DNA of 64,000 bases. It comes from Margaritispora aquatica (Eukaryota; Ascomycota; Leotiomycetes; Helotiales; Discinellaceae). Positions 45,968 to 58,700 of the stretch are shown here, piece by piece (positions within the stretch are counted from its first letter, which is position 1; each line of letters starts with the position of its first letter). The position numbers were made by a program, and so were the translations under genes. The notes under the pieces were generated by a model. The model was given only the letters and a program-made list of their open reading frames with translations. It made no database searches and was not told where the DNA came from. The stretch covers positions 992,001 through 1,056,000 of the forward strand of contig VJWN01000007.1 in the NCBI GenBank assembly GCA_007644065.1. The letters are read 5' to 3'.

Positions 45968-47025
45968 GAGAACAGAGATTGGCGTGCCAGTGAAAATCGC
46001 CTAGCTTCTGTCTAATTGTCTGTCAAATGAGTTCAAAAGAGGGGATAGCCTCACGAAAATTGTGGTAGGGTAGAGGAAGTAGCGAATTGACGGCTCACCA
46101 GGAGAAGCGCAATCCAATCTTCCTAACGGCGGTGACATTTAAAGATCTGGTATCAGATGAGTTTCTTAGGATTAGAAGCCATTACATGATCTAGTACTCC
46201 GTTACAATTCTAAAACGCTATTACTAGCAAAAGAAAGACATGTCTATAATCTGACAAGCGAACTAAATTTTCGGGTACTACGAAAATTACGAAAATTACG
46301 AAATTGAGGCTTAATACCACTAAATGCATATAGCTTCACCCTATGTCATATGAAACACAATGTTTGTCTTTTCTTTTACAACTACAAAGAACAACCACGA
46401 CAACATAAGGCATTACTCATGCATATATTAGCAACGGCTGCCGGATACGTAAGTGGGGCCGAACGCCAAGCGAGCGAGCCTCTTCTCGAAGATCCACAGC
46501 TTTACGAGCAAGTCCAGGGGTTGCATTAGACTACTTCTAGTTTCTCGTATTGTGTCCCACTCCAAATGACAGGTATTTCGCAACAATCTCGACCGACCAC
46601 GGCGACTTTGTTGCTTTGCTTATGGATAATTTCTTATTTTGATGGAGTAGAAATCCTCTTTGGGCGACACTTGCGGTGCTGTATCTGCTCTAGCAGGCTG
46701 GATAGCCGATGGGTTCCTGGATACCACGTTCCAGCATCACAGCTTATTGGCCAGCAAGCGCTGATCTCCCGAACCCATGCGAAGACGAGCGATGAGAAAT
46801 TGATGTCAGGCACGTCAGGTAAGGTTGATGTCATTTCAAGCTATTTCTATGAGTCTGCGGCGCATGTTTATATGGACTTCGCATCTGATTCACTATCTTT
46901 CAGTGCCATGCTTTCTAAATTTCTAGTATAAGCATTCTCATGTCCCTTGTTTTTGTGGTTTGCTTGTCTTGATCCTCAGTTGATTCACATTCGTTTACGT
47001 CGAAGCTCGTCATTCATTTACCGCA
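45968..47025. other. AT-rich spacer, no gene seen
   Basis: Contains the triplicated word GAAAATTAC near 46278-46300. The frame at 46566-46931 begins TGISQQSRPTTATLLLC and may be a broken fragment but has no consistent domain. Confidence 0.45.
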
Positions 47026-48573
47026 ATGCGTTCAGCTCTATCCCTTACCATCCTCACGGTCTTTGATGTTGCTAGCACAGCAGCAGTGAACCTGAAGCCA
47101 CGTATCGTGAATGAAGATGATTACCTTTATTTTGGAGTAGCGTTGAAATATACCGCCAATGCCAAAGTCACCACGACCGTGGATATTGGAAGTGCCTATC
47201 GGCAACCATCCTATCAAGCTGTCCTCGACACCAGCAGTGCAAACTTCTGGGTATGTGAATGCCTTTGAACTCCATGGCACTGACGTGCTAACGAGATTTT
47301 ATAGACATGGAAAGACTATGCTACCTTACACTGGGGCTCCGATATCCCAGACGTAGAAGGGACTTGCAACAAATCAATCCACAAGCTATGTAAGTTTAAT
47401 CTGACCTTCTTCATAGATGTTGGTGGTCATTTTGGCAATTAAATGCTAACAAAATCAAAAAGACCAATACACACCTATCAATTCTCGCTCCAGTTTAGTT
47501 ACAGACCAGAACACAACCTATCTCGGTGTTGGCAACACGGAAGTAGTCAGTGGGATCGAGGTTGCCACTGATACAATTTCCTTTATCTGGGGCCAGGATT
47601 ATACCAATCTTGATAGTATCGATTTTGGGCTCGAGAATTACGGTACGTTTCTTCACTCATCGCATCTTAAATGTTCAGGTCTTGTAAGTGAGTGGTCAAG
47701 ATACGTGTCTGGATTGGAAACTGTGCAGCAAGCATTTCTTTCGATCTTTTATTGATTCCATAACTAGGTCTTGTGGCACAAGCTGACGATGCGTCATGTG
47801 CGTCCCCTCCATCATACGACGAAATTACCATCGGTCTCTCGCAGTACACCAACACCACTATAGGCCCTTCATTCCGTCAAGGTCTTTTCAACAGAGCCAC
47901 TATATCAAGCAAGGTCATGACGATGTGGTTTGACGACAATGCTGGTGCTCTGAGTGCATTCAGTGGTGGCGTCACTTTTGGCGGCATCGATACTTCTAAG
48001 TTCAATGGCTCATTAGTTCGAGTCGCAACCGCCGTCTTAGAAGGCAAAGAGGGCATCTATGTTAAGAAGCCGAAGTTCTCAGTCGCAGGCAAGAAGTTCA
48101 AACTCGATGATACCAGTGTCGAAACCTGTAGCATTAACTCTGCCTCTGCTACTGACACACTTCCATTCCTCGCCTCTGGAGCTGGGAAGTCCGCTTTCCT
48201 CGCCGCCACTGGCTTGGTCGAATATAATGGCATTCTCGCTTACAAGGGAGCATGTGCCTCGATTCCCACAACTTCAACTCTGACCTACAGGTTTCAAGGC
48301 AGCAACTGCAATGAGACTGTTACTATCAAAGTTCCTCTTCGCAACTACGCTAGAGGATTGACGAGCACTAGGTCTGAGGCCGCAGGATTATGTTTGTTGA
48401 ACTTAAATCTAGGAGGTGAATGTGTGCTTGGTGCGCCTTTCTTGAGCGCTGCTTTCTTGGCACTTGACGATAGCGATGGATCTGTTGCGCTTGCGCAAGG
48501 TGGTGTGTCTGTTAAGGGCAGTGCCCTCAATATTGCCACTTTCAAAGTACTTGAGGCTAGCGAGAAGTTTTAA
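47026..48573 (+). CDS. Pepsin-like aspartic protease homologue, probably inactive
   Basis: Four exons (47026-47250, 47305-47389, 47463-47642, 47768-48573; introns 54, 73 and 125 nt) give 431 aa. A short signal-like N-terminus (MRSALSLTILTVFDVASTAA) leads into the A1 fold: YQAVLDTSSANFW in place of the usual DTGSS-x-LW, then DFGLENYGLV, FSGGVTFGGIDTSKFNG and YVKKPKFSVAGKKF, and near the end LGAPFLSAAFLALDDSDGS. The second catalytic DTG/DSG should lie around DTLPFLASGAGKSAF, where LASGAG replaces LDSGAS, so its Asp is missing. The first motif has DTS instead of DTG. The fold is therefore clear but activity is doubtful; such proteins may act in binding or be recent relics. The frame is intact over all four exons. 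Confidence 0.85.
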
Positions 48574-50881
48574 GTCAATTTTGGAGAGATGATTAAAAGG
48601 GACCATACCCAGAGGATATGTTGAAGACGGCAGGCGAGGATTAACGAAGCAGAAAATTGAACTGCTCATCCTTTTGTAAGCTGTAAAAATATCCTGTTCC
48701 GATGTTTATGTGGCTTCCTTCTCAAAAATAAGTACGAATAATGTGCTGAACGAATACCAAAAGACTGGAAATTATTTGTCACAAGTCTCCCACCACTATA
48801 AATAGTTGCTGATACGCCATGGAGTTTTCGCCAGAACTCGCACATCTCATTGTTGAGCGCAGGCATACGCTTGCCCGCCTATCAGCTATCCCTTTGCAGC
48901 TTTGAGATACCGTGAGTTCATTGTTTTTGGCACTTGAAATCTGCCAATTAAGTATCAAGCACCCACGGTTATTGAAAACAACGCATGCAGCACTGTCAGC
49001 CCACACTTCTATGCTGTCAACTATCTAGTCATCGATATTACGTACAAACCATGCCTCAAACAACGTGACGGCGCATTGAACGATGAAATCGAAAACTTCT
49101 TGAAATCGAATTTGAGTTCCGTCAAGACCAGACCCATCAGCGGCACAGGTTTTGACATCTTACGTCTATGAAGTTTCTACGCAGAGGATATTTATATACT
49201 TCTTCAGTAGCTGTGGCATAAATAAAGTTGAAGTTGTAGGGGATTTATCCCTTGCGACAAGTTTACTTAGCTAGGTAGGTAACGCGGAAATTAAAATATT
49301 CCGGACTGTATGTTGCCAAACTTTGAGGTATAGATCCAGGATAATCTTGAGTCCTAACTTTCCAGTACGGCAAATCAGTAGGAATACGGTCTCACCACTA
49401 TCAGGAACTCTTTCGCTGCAGGCTCGATAGTTGACAGTCTATGAGTTAGTTGCGTATGTGATTTCAAGATGTTCCTAACCAATGTTGAAGTGCTAGTTAT
49501 TCAAGAGACGAATCAACCAATCTCCTCGCTGTCATCCATCAGGCTTGCCACTGTGATTCCCCGCAAGTCAACCCCTAACGATTTCAACTCACCCACTTCA
49601 CCTCCAGAACTCACAGCCATCAATGGGGGAAATCACCACCAAATCATACATAGTACGGTAAACCTCAAAGTATCTCACATGCATCACGGAGTCACTGAGG
49701 CTATCTCTAACACCAAACATACATTGTATTGTTGAAATCTTCTGATAACTCTCATGGTGATAAAGAGTGTAAACGGCCCGCTATATATACCCGGCCGCTT
49801 TGTGCGATTCTACCTTATGAATTCAACCTTCTCCCCAACATTGATTACACCATAGGTTTGATCTGCAGCTAAGCTCAAGTCCCTCTTGAAGTAAAGTGAA
49901 CTCCCTAATTTGTAGTACATTAAGAGGAAAACACGAGACACCTCCGATGAATTCTGCTCAAATCGATCGAGCTACATCTCAACCTTGACTTGACTTGTGA
50001 GGCAAGGAGCAAACAAACAACAAGAACAACCAACAATTGACAAGAACATTTAACAATTCAATCTACCAAATAAGGTATAAAACCTTCGCACGTCTCACTA
50101 GATTCCGTTTCAAAATATGGTAATCATAAATGCAACTTGCAGTCATGGTCATATGAGGCGTGCGACTAGAACCTAGGAATTTCTGTCGTGTTCGATGTTG
50201 ATTGATCTCGACGTCAAATAAAGTAAGTTCGACAACAATCGATTTCGAGACAGAGGAATACGAATTGATGACAGTGATACAAGGGCCAATTTATCTATCA
50301 AGCAAGCGGAAGAAATACTTGACAGCAAATTCTTGATGGTTGGCAGCAGTTTGAACATAAGTAGTGAAGTAACTCTGAAAACACCAGCAAAGTAGCAGGT
50401 GGGCGTAGGATTCTCGATGTTGAAGAAAAACCAACAATGTTACTGTATTAAACATAGTATATCCTTTAAGCTTGAGATGATGATGACTAACAGCAAGCCA
50501 AATCCCCATCTTGGGGGAATTTTTTCCGTCTCGTGCACGATATATTCTGTGGGTAAAAACTGTTACGTAGGACATTTGTATATAAGCATCGGCAAGTATA
50601 AGTGAGAGCCTACATAGGTGAAATCGAATTACAAACAAGTGGAATTCAAAGTGTGTGAAAGTAAGGTGAATGGAAGAAATGGAAGAATCAAAAATTCAAC
50701 TTAAGAGCATGAAATTAAATATCTGAAAAACAAGCAGCTTTTTGCATGTCCACTAGTAACGCCAAAAACCCCGCCATCATCGCACGTTAAACTCCTCCTT
50801 GGGTATCATCACACTTAAAGCCTCCTCTACTCTTATAGAACATAGCTAGTCCCAAAATAAACATAATGGAAACATCAACAT
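48574..50881. other. Spacer with one possible exon relic
   Basis: The 2.3 kb is AT-rich. A plus-strand stretch ending at 49171 is open for about 70 codons and reads like protein (NNACSTVSPHFYAVNYLVID, ending GTGFDILRL). A possible first exon at 48821 (MEFSPELAHLIVERRHTL, F-box-like) is closed by a TGA before a GTGAGT donor. No intact gene can be built. The rest, including frames near 49469-49735 and 50291-50638, looks random. Confidence 0.4.
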
Positions 50882-52084
50882 CTACTCTAACTCAACAGCG
50901 CCATTAGATGGCCCATGATATGGAATATAGCCAGGCTGCTGCGCTTGTTGCGGTTGCTGCAGCGTAGGCTGCACTTCTTTCCTCGCCTGATCGCGAGGCT
51001 CAGAAGGCAATTCTGATGCTCCGAACGCTGGTGGGGATGTAGGGTACACACTTGCGTGCTGGTATTGATTCTGATTTCCCTGCTGATATTGATTCTGATT
51101 TCCCTGCTGATATTGATACTGAGTTCCTTGTTGATATTGGTTCTGATTTCCCTGCGAGCATTGGCCTGCATTCCCATGCTGGTATGACTGGCTAGGTGTG
51201 CGTGCTGCATTCAGAGTATTCCACGACACACGATTCCCCGCATTTATACCCAGCGCATTTTCCGGCGCCGAGCTGCGACTCGTCGCACTGCTCACGAGCG
51301 AGCCACTGTACGAAGCTGAGCTACTGCGCAAACTAAGCGGTCGTGGCGTCAATCCATCGTCGTTCGAATGGTCGCGGAAAGCGGGGTGGTCAGATAGCTG
51401 TGGAGTTTGAGCCAAATGAGGCAGGTTGAAGCCTGGTGAGTTTGGCCCGTTGTTGGAGTGTACGCTCTCATTGTCGTGGTCGCTACCCTCGTGAGTCGCC
51501 TTGCTGTGCGACATGGCTGCTCGTTGCTGCTGCTCTGCTAATTCCTCATTCCGTCGCGCGGCGTCGGCGATGGCTGCTTTGGCCACGAGACGATCCACGA
51601 GTTTAGAATGCGATTTCTTGACCGTTTTCTTGACAAAAGAAGTCATCAGGATATTGCATTTCATATCCACATCCTCTCTCAACCAAAGCCCCACCATTGG
51701 TGCTCCAATTCCCAGCTCCTGGGGCCCCACGGGTTCTCCAGGTAGTGTTCCACCCAGGGTCCATTTCCCCCTGATATTCAATCCCATCGGCGCATAGATA
51801 TGTGTTTGCACTCCGTTTTCGAGGTCGTGGAAGCATGCGTTGTAGCTGACTTTGCCGGACATGATTTCTCCTGGCAGGTATTGCACCTTGTCCGTAATCT
51901 CGTACCATACGCAGTGGTATTCTTCGGACGTGGCATTGCTCGGAGGCTTGATTGGACGTCTGTCTTCGACGAGGGGATTCAGATCGATCATCTCGAGGTG
52001 ATCATGGAGTGTTTCGCGAACAGTCTCGCGACTGATTCCAGCTGGGAGAGGAGTAAGAGTGGTAAATACTGTACGTTTCGACAT
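50882..52084 (-). CDS. DUF7053-like fungal protein with octapeptide-repeat tail
   Basis: Intronless, 400 aa. The N-terminal 175 residues are a compact domain that matches the pattern I recall for fungal DUF7053: MSKRTVFTTLTPLPAGISRE, HDHLEMIDLNPLV, YHCVWYEITDKVQYLPG, KVSYNACFHDLENGVQTH and REDVDMKCNILMTSFVKK. Its order of strands is that of a START/polyketide-cyclase-like lipid-binding fold, though this is inference. A basic helix with coiled-coil character follows (about 175-205), then a disordered Ser/Asn/Gln-rich tail with four copies of an 8-residue QGNQNQYQ unit near 308-341 and a polyQ-like QQPQQAQQ. No signal peptide or membrane segment. Function is not known; the tail suggests protein-protein or condensate-type interactions. 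Confidence 0.88.
   Translation of the reverse strand: MSKRTVFTTLTPLPAGISRETVRETLHDHLEMIDLNPLVEDRRPIKPPSNATSEEYHCVWYEITDKVQYLPGEIMSGKVSYNACFHDLENGVQTHIYAPMGLNIRGKWTLGGTLPGEPVGPQELGIGAPMVGLWLREDVDMKCNILMTSFVKKTVKKSHSKLVDRLVAKAAIADAARRNEELAEQQQRAAMSHSKATHEGSDHDNESVHSNNGPNSPGFNLPHLAQTPQLSDHPAFRDHSNDDGLTPRPLSLRSSSASYSGSLVSSATSRSSAPENALGINAGNRVSWNTLNAARTPSQSYQHGNAGQCSQGNQNQYQQGTQYQYQQGNQNQYQQGNQNQYQHASVYPTSPPAFGASELPSEPRDQARKEVQPTLQQPQQAQQPGYIPYHGPSNGAVELE
51060..51165 (-). repeat. 24-nt in-frame coding repeat (QGNQNQYQ units)
   Basis: Four near-identical 24-nt units encode QGNQNQYQ or QGTQYQYQ in the tail of the DUF7053-like gene. The unit length is a multiple of three, so copy-number changes would keep the frame. 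Confidence 0.9.
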
Positions 52085-53046
52085 TTCGTATAGACTGTAT
52101 ACTATACTGCTCTGCTCGACTTGTTATTGCTGAGATTGTCGTAAATGGAGAGGTGAAATGCTGGAAAATAGGAAGTAAGAGAAAATAAACAATAGGAAGG
52201 ACGGTGAAGGGATATAGGTTCTTGAAGAAGGGTTAAATTATGTAGAACAAGGATGAAGCTTATCCCTTTGGGTTCCGCAGTTAGCTGATATCATCATCAT
52301 CACCGCCAGCTCAAATGACAGCTCCCACTCCCACCCAACATGCACCAGTTGCCAGATCCAGACTTTCTACCGGCTCCTCACACTGCCGTTGTTGGTGGCT
52401 TCAAAGCTGTGCACCCCTCCCAAAGACGATCCAGCTTGAGGGATCAGCACTTGCTAGAAGAGTGAGATTTTGGGACTGGTCATCGAATCAACTCTCTGGA
52501 ATACATCTCGGGGGTGGAGGAGAAGCTTTCGAGGACAAAGTGTGATTGGGAGGTTAATCAACAAGGTGTTGGGGAGCTGCGCCTGCGCCCGCCACAGAGG
52601 GGACTTTTTCTATTCTGGGCACAAGCTCGCCTAACCATCTCCGACAAAGAACAAAGACCAACGACGTTCTTATTGACAACAAGTCACAACCGTCTCAATA
52701 TTGCGAGACAAAGAGACTTCCTCAGGATAAGCTATCGTGATGATTCATTCCGGTGTCTTTCCGTATATTCTTTCTTGAAAATTAATCTTTGTGATAGCAT
52801 GTCCGTTATTACCAGATAACCCCATCACAAACTGGCCATCAATAACCAATCATCAAAGACTCATAGCCTTCTTCTAACGAGACAGCATCCATAAGCGCAG
52901 ATGATTGATTGTCTCGGAAACAGATCAAGAATCCAGTATTGCCCATAGCTTGTCCATGCCGCCTGTACCGAATCACCCATCTAAGGTGCTCAATGGTTTT
53001 CTATCCTTCATGAGGGTATCACAAAAAAATACATCCATTTGCAAGA
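52085..53046. promoter_or_regulatory. Promoter-side spacer of the DUF7053-like gene
   Basis: The first 300 nt should hold its promoter and leader. Plus-strand frames at 52315-52819 overlap and show no domain. Confidence 0.45.
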
Positions 53047-53716
53047 CTAAACGGCAGCAAAGACCGCACCTTCTGCCAAGGCCACAACCCAAGGAGCTTG
53101 TGTTATCATTGCCATACCTGCGTTTGTGCTTCTACTCGTTGCGGTGTCAACCACAGGCTCGGAGTATGAACTTGATGCTGTCGCAAGAATCGATGTTGCG
53201 TTCATTACCACAGTAGGAGTGGAAACCAATTTGGTCGAAGGTATAGGGCGTGGACTTGTGTTGAATAAAATGCCGGATGTCATCGTGGCAACATGAGTTG
53301 TACTTGCAGTGGGACCAGTGTAAATGGTTACGGTCTTCTCGCCAGGTATAGCAGTGTTGTCAAAGGACGTTACTGTTTTGGTCACATCATTTGACAGGAA
53401 GCGTCCTAGATAAAAGGTCTCGGTCTTTATGACCTCTACACATGTACCCGCTTGTACCTCTCCCGCAGCACGAGTGATGTCGCACTGAACCTCATCAGCC
53501 CTGATGAGAATACATTATTAGCTTCTGGTCCCGAGTTTGCGACAATTAGATAAAGGAGGCATACTTTCTAGTAGCTCTGTATCCCGTAGAACCTTCTGAT
53601 TCGATGTATGAATAGCGCATGCCGTGATTCCCTTGTGTGAAAGTGAAAGCTCCAGGAATGCCACAGTTTTTGGGATTGCCATCACAAGTCAAAGAGTATA
53701 CGGTGGACCAGTAGTT
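53047..53716 (-). CDS. 3' part of a GPI-type secreted protein (5' end not found)
   Basis: Two exons are clear (53565-53716 and 53047-53500, a 64-nt intron), giving about 200 residues. The first starts with NYWSTVYSLTCDGNPKNCG and IPGAFTFTQG; it continues YSYIESEGSTGYRATRKADE, EVQCDITRAAGE and TCVEVIKTETF. The pattern Y-S-L-T-C, C-G-I-P, then C-D-I resembles fungal surface proteins of unknown function. A long Ser/Thr-rich linker and a hydrophobic end (APWVVALAEGAVFAAV) indicate a GPI anchor. Upstream of the acceptor at 53717 I find no signal peptide exon within about 600 nt, so the gene is either truncated at its 5' end or begins with exons I could not see. The coordinates cover only the supported part. 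Confidence 0.55.
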
Positions 53717-55762
53717 CTGTATAACTTGGTGAGCATTGGATACTTTCCTTTATTCCCAATGTGCAAGACTTCAAGTTTGTGTTGTCTCTAGACTCGGAAG
53801 TCCCATCAATTCAACAAGAGTTATGTTACATTTTGACACAAAACTCGCGTACGAATACATTTCTAATAAAACAAGTCAATTTGCTTGAAAGTAAAAGAAG
53901 ACTTCTTTTTCCATGTGGGTATTTTCGGAAATTTCGAAACTCTCTGCTGCTGTCAAACTCAGATGTGCTATTATCATCCAGTGTTTAAAGACAAAAGAGA
54001 TGTTGCACTTCAATAGACAAATATTAAAACAACCTGCTAAGCTTCTCACAAGATCGGTTCTTAGAATTGCGATGAGTCAATTATAGCTTTGCAAAGTTAA
54101 GAAGCAGTTGCAATGAAGTTACAACTTTAGACATGATGGACGTCTGGTGGTTCAAGGGTTGCTTATGAACAAAGAGATTGACTATTCTTTTCAAACCTAA
54201 ATAAGCCTTCATTAAATGATTAGAAACCCGCCATAAGTCAAAGTGCCACAAATTCAATTTTCGTTCAGAAAACCTTTTCGACTTCACTTCTACTTCACCA
54301 TATGCCTTCAACATCACACCACATCACATCAGACAACTTCTTTGCAAAAGTTATAAACCACACACTCTCAAGCATTCTTCTAACATCACTATCCTTCGAG
54401 TATTGGAAGATCACGGGCGGTGTTTTCCTCTACTACCTAACTCTATTCCACCTCCTACGCTCGCACTGTGCAGTTCCAACGAGAAACACAACAGCGTTGG
54501 AGAATACTAGGGACTACTTCAAGGTAACCTCACTTTGTACATCTCACCCAGGTGGCTAGTGTCAGAGTAGCTGCCAATGAATTTCGCGTTGTCATTCTGT
54601 TTTGGCTTTATCATCGTCTTTCGCTGTCAATTTCTCGCTAAATCCCCACCTCCATCCACTCACCATCTCACGATCACTCGACCATTTTTTGCTCTCTTCG
54701 ATAAAGGACCACACATCCTGAGTGATCGCTCCAAACTATTCATTTTGGCTCCCAGGTAGTCATTCCATCGTACAAGAAGAAGCAAGTTGCACACAAACCC
54801 TCCCCACCTCAATCCCCTTCTGAGCCGTCTGCCATCTCATTGAAACTGATATTGTTCTCAAGAAGCAGCACCGAATTCTAGATAACTTCCTGTATCTATG
54901 CTACCTTCTAGCAACGGACGAGAAACGCACACTCCAGCCACCAACCAGAAACACACCAAAATCAGACTCGCCATTCATTTAGATAGGTAGGCTTCATCTC
55001 GCGAGCGACATCACTTCACTTCACTTCATCACAGCTCAAAAGCGAACAACTGAACCTAACCCCTACCCCGCCACAAGCCACGCACTCTGCTCCCAACTTC
55101 ACAAACAGTATAAAGCAGCAAATATATCCACTTCCCATCACGCTATCAAAGTTTAAGAAAGCGTCGATCCTGAGATAGTAGCTTTAAGCAACAACAACAA
55201 CAACCTTGATCATCCTGGTGGGACGTAAATTTCGCTTAGCAGTTTGGCTTCCAGACCTCACAGTCTTGGGAAAGGAAAGATTGTATCCAGTTGCACAGAG
55301 CGTTTGAAGTGAAACTGGACTTCTTGCTCCCATTTCTCCTATTGCTATCATTTTCATTTTCATTTTCACCATGGACACACATTTGCCCCGGAAGTAGAGG
55401 CATCTTGCGATCCATCTCTCCGTCATACCATACCACAAGGCCCTTCTTGGATTTTCAGCCGTCAAATTGTATCCCAGATCCAATCGCCGCTTCACACAAA
55501 TCCGCCTCATCTAGGCCGACAACTATCAAGCCGAAGAAGCACTAACATTCCACAAACCTACCACATCACAGTGCAGCGCAGCGTAACGCAGCCCCTCAAA
55601 AATCCAAACAAAACACTCGCAACTCCCAACTCCCTCCATGCCACATAACCCCAACCCCCCCCCCCCTCTTTCCAGCAGCAATTCGACCTCCCCTACCATC
55701 TATCTAAACACCTCCACAGCGCGTCCTTACCCCACCCAGTCTGTAAACACAAACCCCAAAGC

Positions 55763-55783
55763 GCAAGCAAGCAAGCAAGCAAG
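55763..55783. repeat. GCAA tetranucleotide microsatellite
   Basis: About five GCAA units in a row lie inside the pyrimidine- and C-rich stretch. Confidence 0.85.
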
Positions 55784-58700
55784 AAGCAAGACCGTATTCA
55801 CAGAGTCTCGGATTTGAGCCTCTCTTGAAACAACTTTGAACACAAAGATTTTAGGAGAGCTCCGCTCAGCACAATGCCGCATCTGTCTTCACTCAACTAC
55901 AAAAGTACTCGCCCCAGCCCTCTTCGCAGAGAAGCATAAGCTGCGAGCGATGCTGTACTTCCTCCTGTATAACACGACGGCCGAGAAATTTCCATGATTA
56001 CTCAAACTCAGCAGCAATTGAGTTTCCCCAGAAGACAAAAGCCACAAGCCGACCGAGAAGCGAAACATAAATCCGCACTTCGGACCTAACTAAACAGCTC
56101 GCAATCAAAATCCCGAGGGGAAAAAAAAGTTAAAAATCGAAACAGAGGCCCAGAAAGCCGTACTTCAGACTTAGTCGCCGACCTCGAATCGCACACTGCA
56201 CTTAATACATGTCCAATGAACTAAGAAACAAAACGAACATCGCCGAATGGCCGGTCAATCATGTTATGCATGTAGCTAGCTAAGGACCGGTACGGAAGCT
56301 TATTGAGGCAGGACTGACCAGAAGCTGGCCTGCATTATGCGGGTGAATGAAACTCGTTTGGATCTCCGTGATGTTGAGCTGAAAATGAAACCGCAGCATC
56401 TTTGGCGACCTTGAAGGGGATTTCCTTGCTGTTAGCCGGTGGGGTGAAATTAGGCTTTGCGTGACTCTGAACGTCCGAGTATTTTCGGTCATGCCAATTC
56501 ATGAGGGACTTGTGATGACATGGAAATCTCATGAATGGGAACGGTCGGGCAGGGATCTTATTCTGGAACCTGTTCTGCAGTGACACACAAGCCGACCATG
56601 TATTTGCTGGCATGGAAATCCTTTGGAAATGTCAAATCGTCCCTTCCCGTAGATGTCGGAGTACAGACGACATAAATGAAGTAACTCGTGTTCATTCTTT
56701 GAGCTCGAGAGCGCAGAATCGTCGTGTTACGATTCTCGAATGAGTAACCTATCAACATTGGGAACAAGTTACTTCTGCTTCCACACACCCTGCCCACTCA
56801 ACGGCACATCGAGGCTCAAAGACCCAGCACGCTAGCTCGAATACCTTCAAGCACATATGCTCCTGCCTTAGTGCAGAGCAGCAGATTCTGCCGGCTTCGG
56901 AAGCTGAATCACACGTTGGCTTATTCTCTAGAACCAGGAAACTTCGAAGAGAAAGACTGATTCTGCAAATCCCCGTGGCATGTTTGTGCTGGCCGTTTGT
57001 AACACCATGCTTCGCTTAGAGGAAAGTTAGCTATAAATAATACACACCCGATGCAGCAATGCAGTAGTGGTGACAGGAAATGGTTAGCTAAAGTCTGCTT
57101 AAATGCATCCGAGCTGCAAACTGCAACTTACCGAGCCCAACTTCCCGGGGAAGCGGCGAGTTGCGAGCAAGCGGTGCGATGATGCGATCTAGCGAGCGAA
57201 AGGTCTGAGAACATTGGCAGATGATGCAAGTTGAACATGCAAGATTGAGCGAGCACCCTTTCGTTTGTCGTTTGAGGAATATCCCAAGACCGAAGAAAGT
57301 TAGTCAGCCATGTGACGTGCTTTGTACTTTTGGCTGTTGCTTGGATGAAGTGTTTCATTAGCCTTGGATTCGCTTACCTCTAATGTTGCTTTTCTGAGCG
57401 TGTAGCAGCAATTGACAAGATAGGAAGGTCAAGACTGGAGAGGATTTCCTTGGTCTTTCGTACCGTACGAGAATCCTTCGCTGGCTTGGCCAAGCTAGCT
57501 TTGCAGATCAAGCTCTTTGGAGTCTAGGTAATTGAACGATCAGACATCCACACGCCTTTTTACTAATTGTGGCACCCAAAAATTCCTTCTCCGTAGCCAG
57601 GAATAAGTTTCCCTTTGTCACTTGAATACAAAGATAGTTAGACACTTGTCTAGATGTACTAACATATTTGTTTGCAATGTACCGCTGTAAAAAGAAAGTT
57701 ATAACCAAACTTAGCCTTAGCCGACATTAGGATATGCATGAAATCTGCATGCTGCACCTCGCAAGCTCTACTCAACTTCAAGATCTCTCGCAACAGCTGA
57801 TGTGTGCATGTTGAAGACCTCTGATACCGATGCATCAATTCTTGTAGCATGACGAAGTGAGGATCGGAAGTTCCATACTTCGAGGAAGCTGTGTAGCCTG
57901 ATCAAACCATCAAACCCCCACTCGGTTGTACACTTCGTTCCCTGGCTGTGACACCACGGGCTGGAAACTGTTGTCCGCTTCCCCGTACCGTTCGAAATTA
58001 ATACAACAGCAGATTGACGAGAACAAACCAGTGGCCCTTGTCTTTCCTTGAACATGCTCGTCGTGGACTCGTGGAACGATTCCGAGAAGTCGGGAAGAAG
58101 CATTGACAAGGACCAGAGAGGCGGATCCGAGGCAAGACATCCACACCCATGGAGAAGCAGCAATGAAGAAAATTCGAACAGGAAAAGCAAGAAATAGCAA
58201 CATCGCACAGCATTTTGATGCAGGAGGTGACTAGAGCATTTCAGTGGTCGATATTGACTTTTGGGAGAACACTTGTTACAGAAAGGCCGAGTATTGAGCT
58301 TGAAATGGCAGCAGAGCCTGAAAGCAGAGTTTTCGCCAGCCAAAAGGTAAGATCCTACCATATCGGTTTGAAAATAATGAAGAAACATCTCCCAGCTTCA
58401 ATTTTACCCAAGTCTCTTTAAGATCCCAGAATGGTCCTGAGCAAAGACTAGTATCATACACTGGAGATAAAGCGAGAGCAACTAGCACAGGAAGGAATTC
58501 ATTGGCGTTGGTGGCAGCTACTATATGAGGGTCATATAAGGCTGAATAGATACCAACCGATGCTTTTTCTAGCCATAGGTTTTCTGGTGGAAGCCAAGCT
58601 GCAATATTGTCGTTGGCAAGTTACGATTCGGGATAGTAAAAGACCGATGTGGTTGAATCTCGGGTGCATCACCTCGGTCCGGTGTGAGAGTAGAAAGAGT

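Noticed and set aside
46440..46931. Possible transporter fragment (AGWIADGFLD in one frame)
   Set aside because: Only a short string resembles a membrane transporter loop; frames are broken and no second block supports it.
57768..58388. 206-codon minus-strand frame in the gene desert
   Set aside because: Longest frame there, but Cys/Leu/Ser-rich without domain, and overlapped by other frames; looks random.
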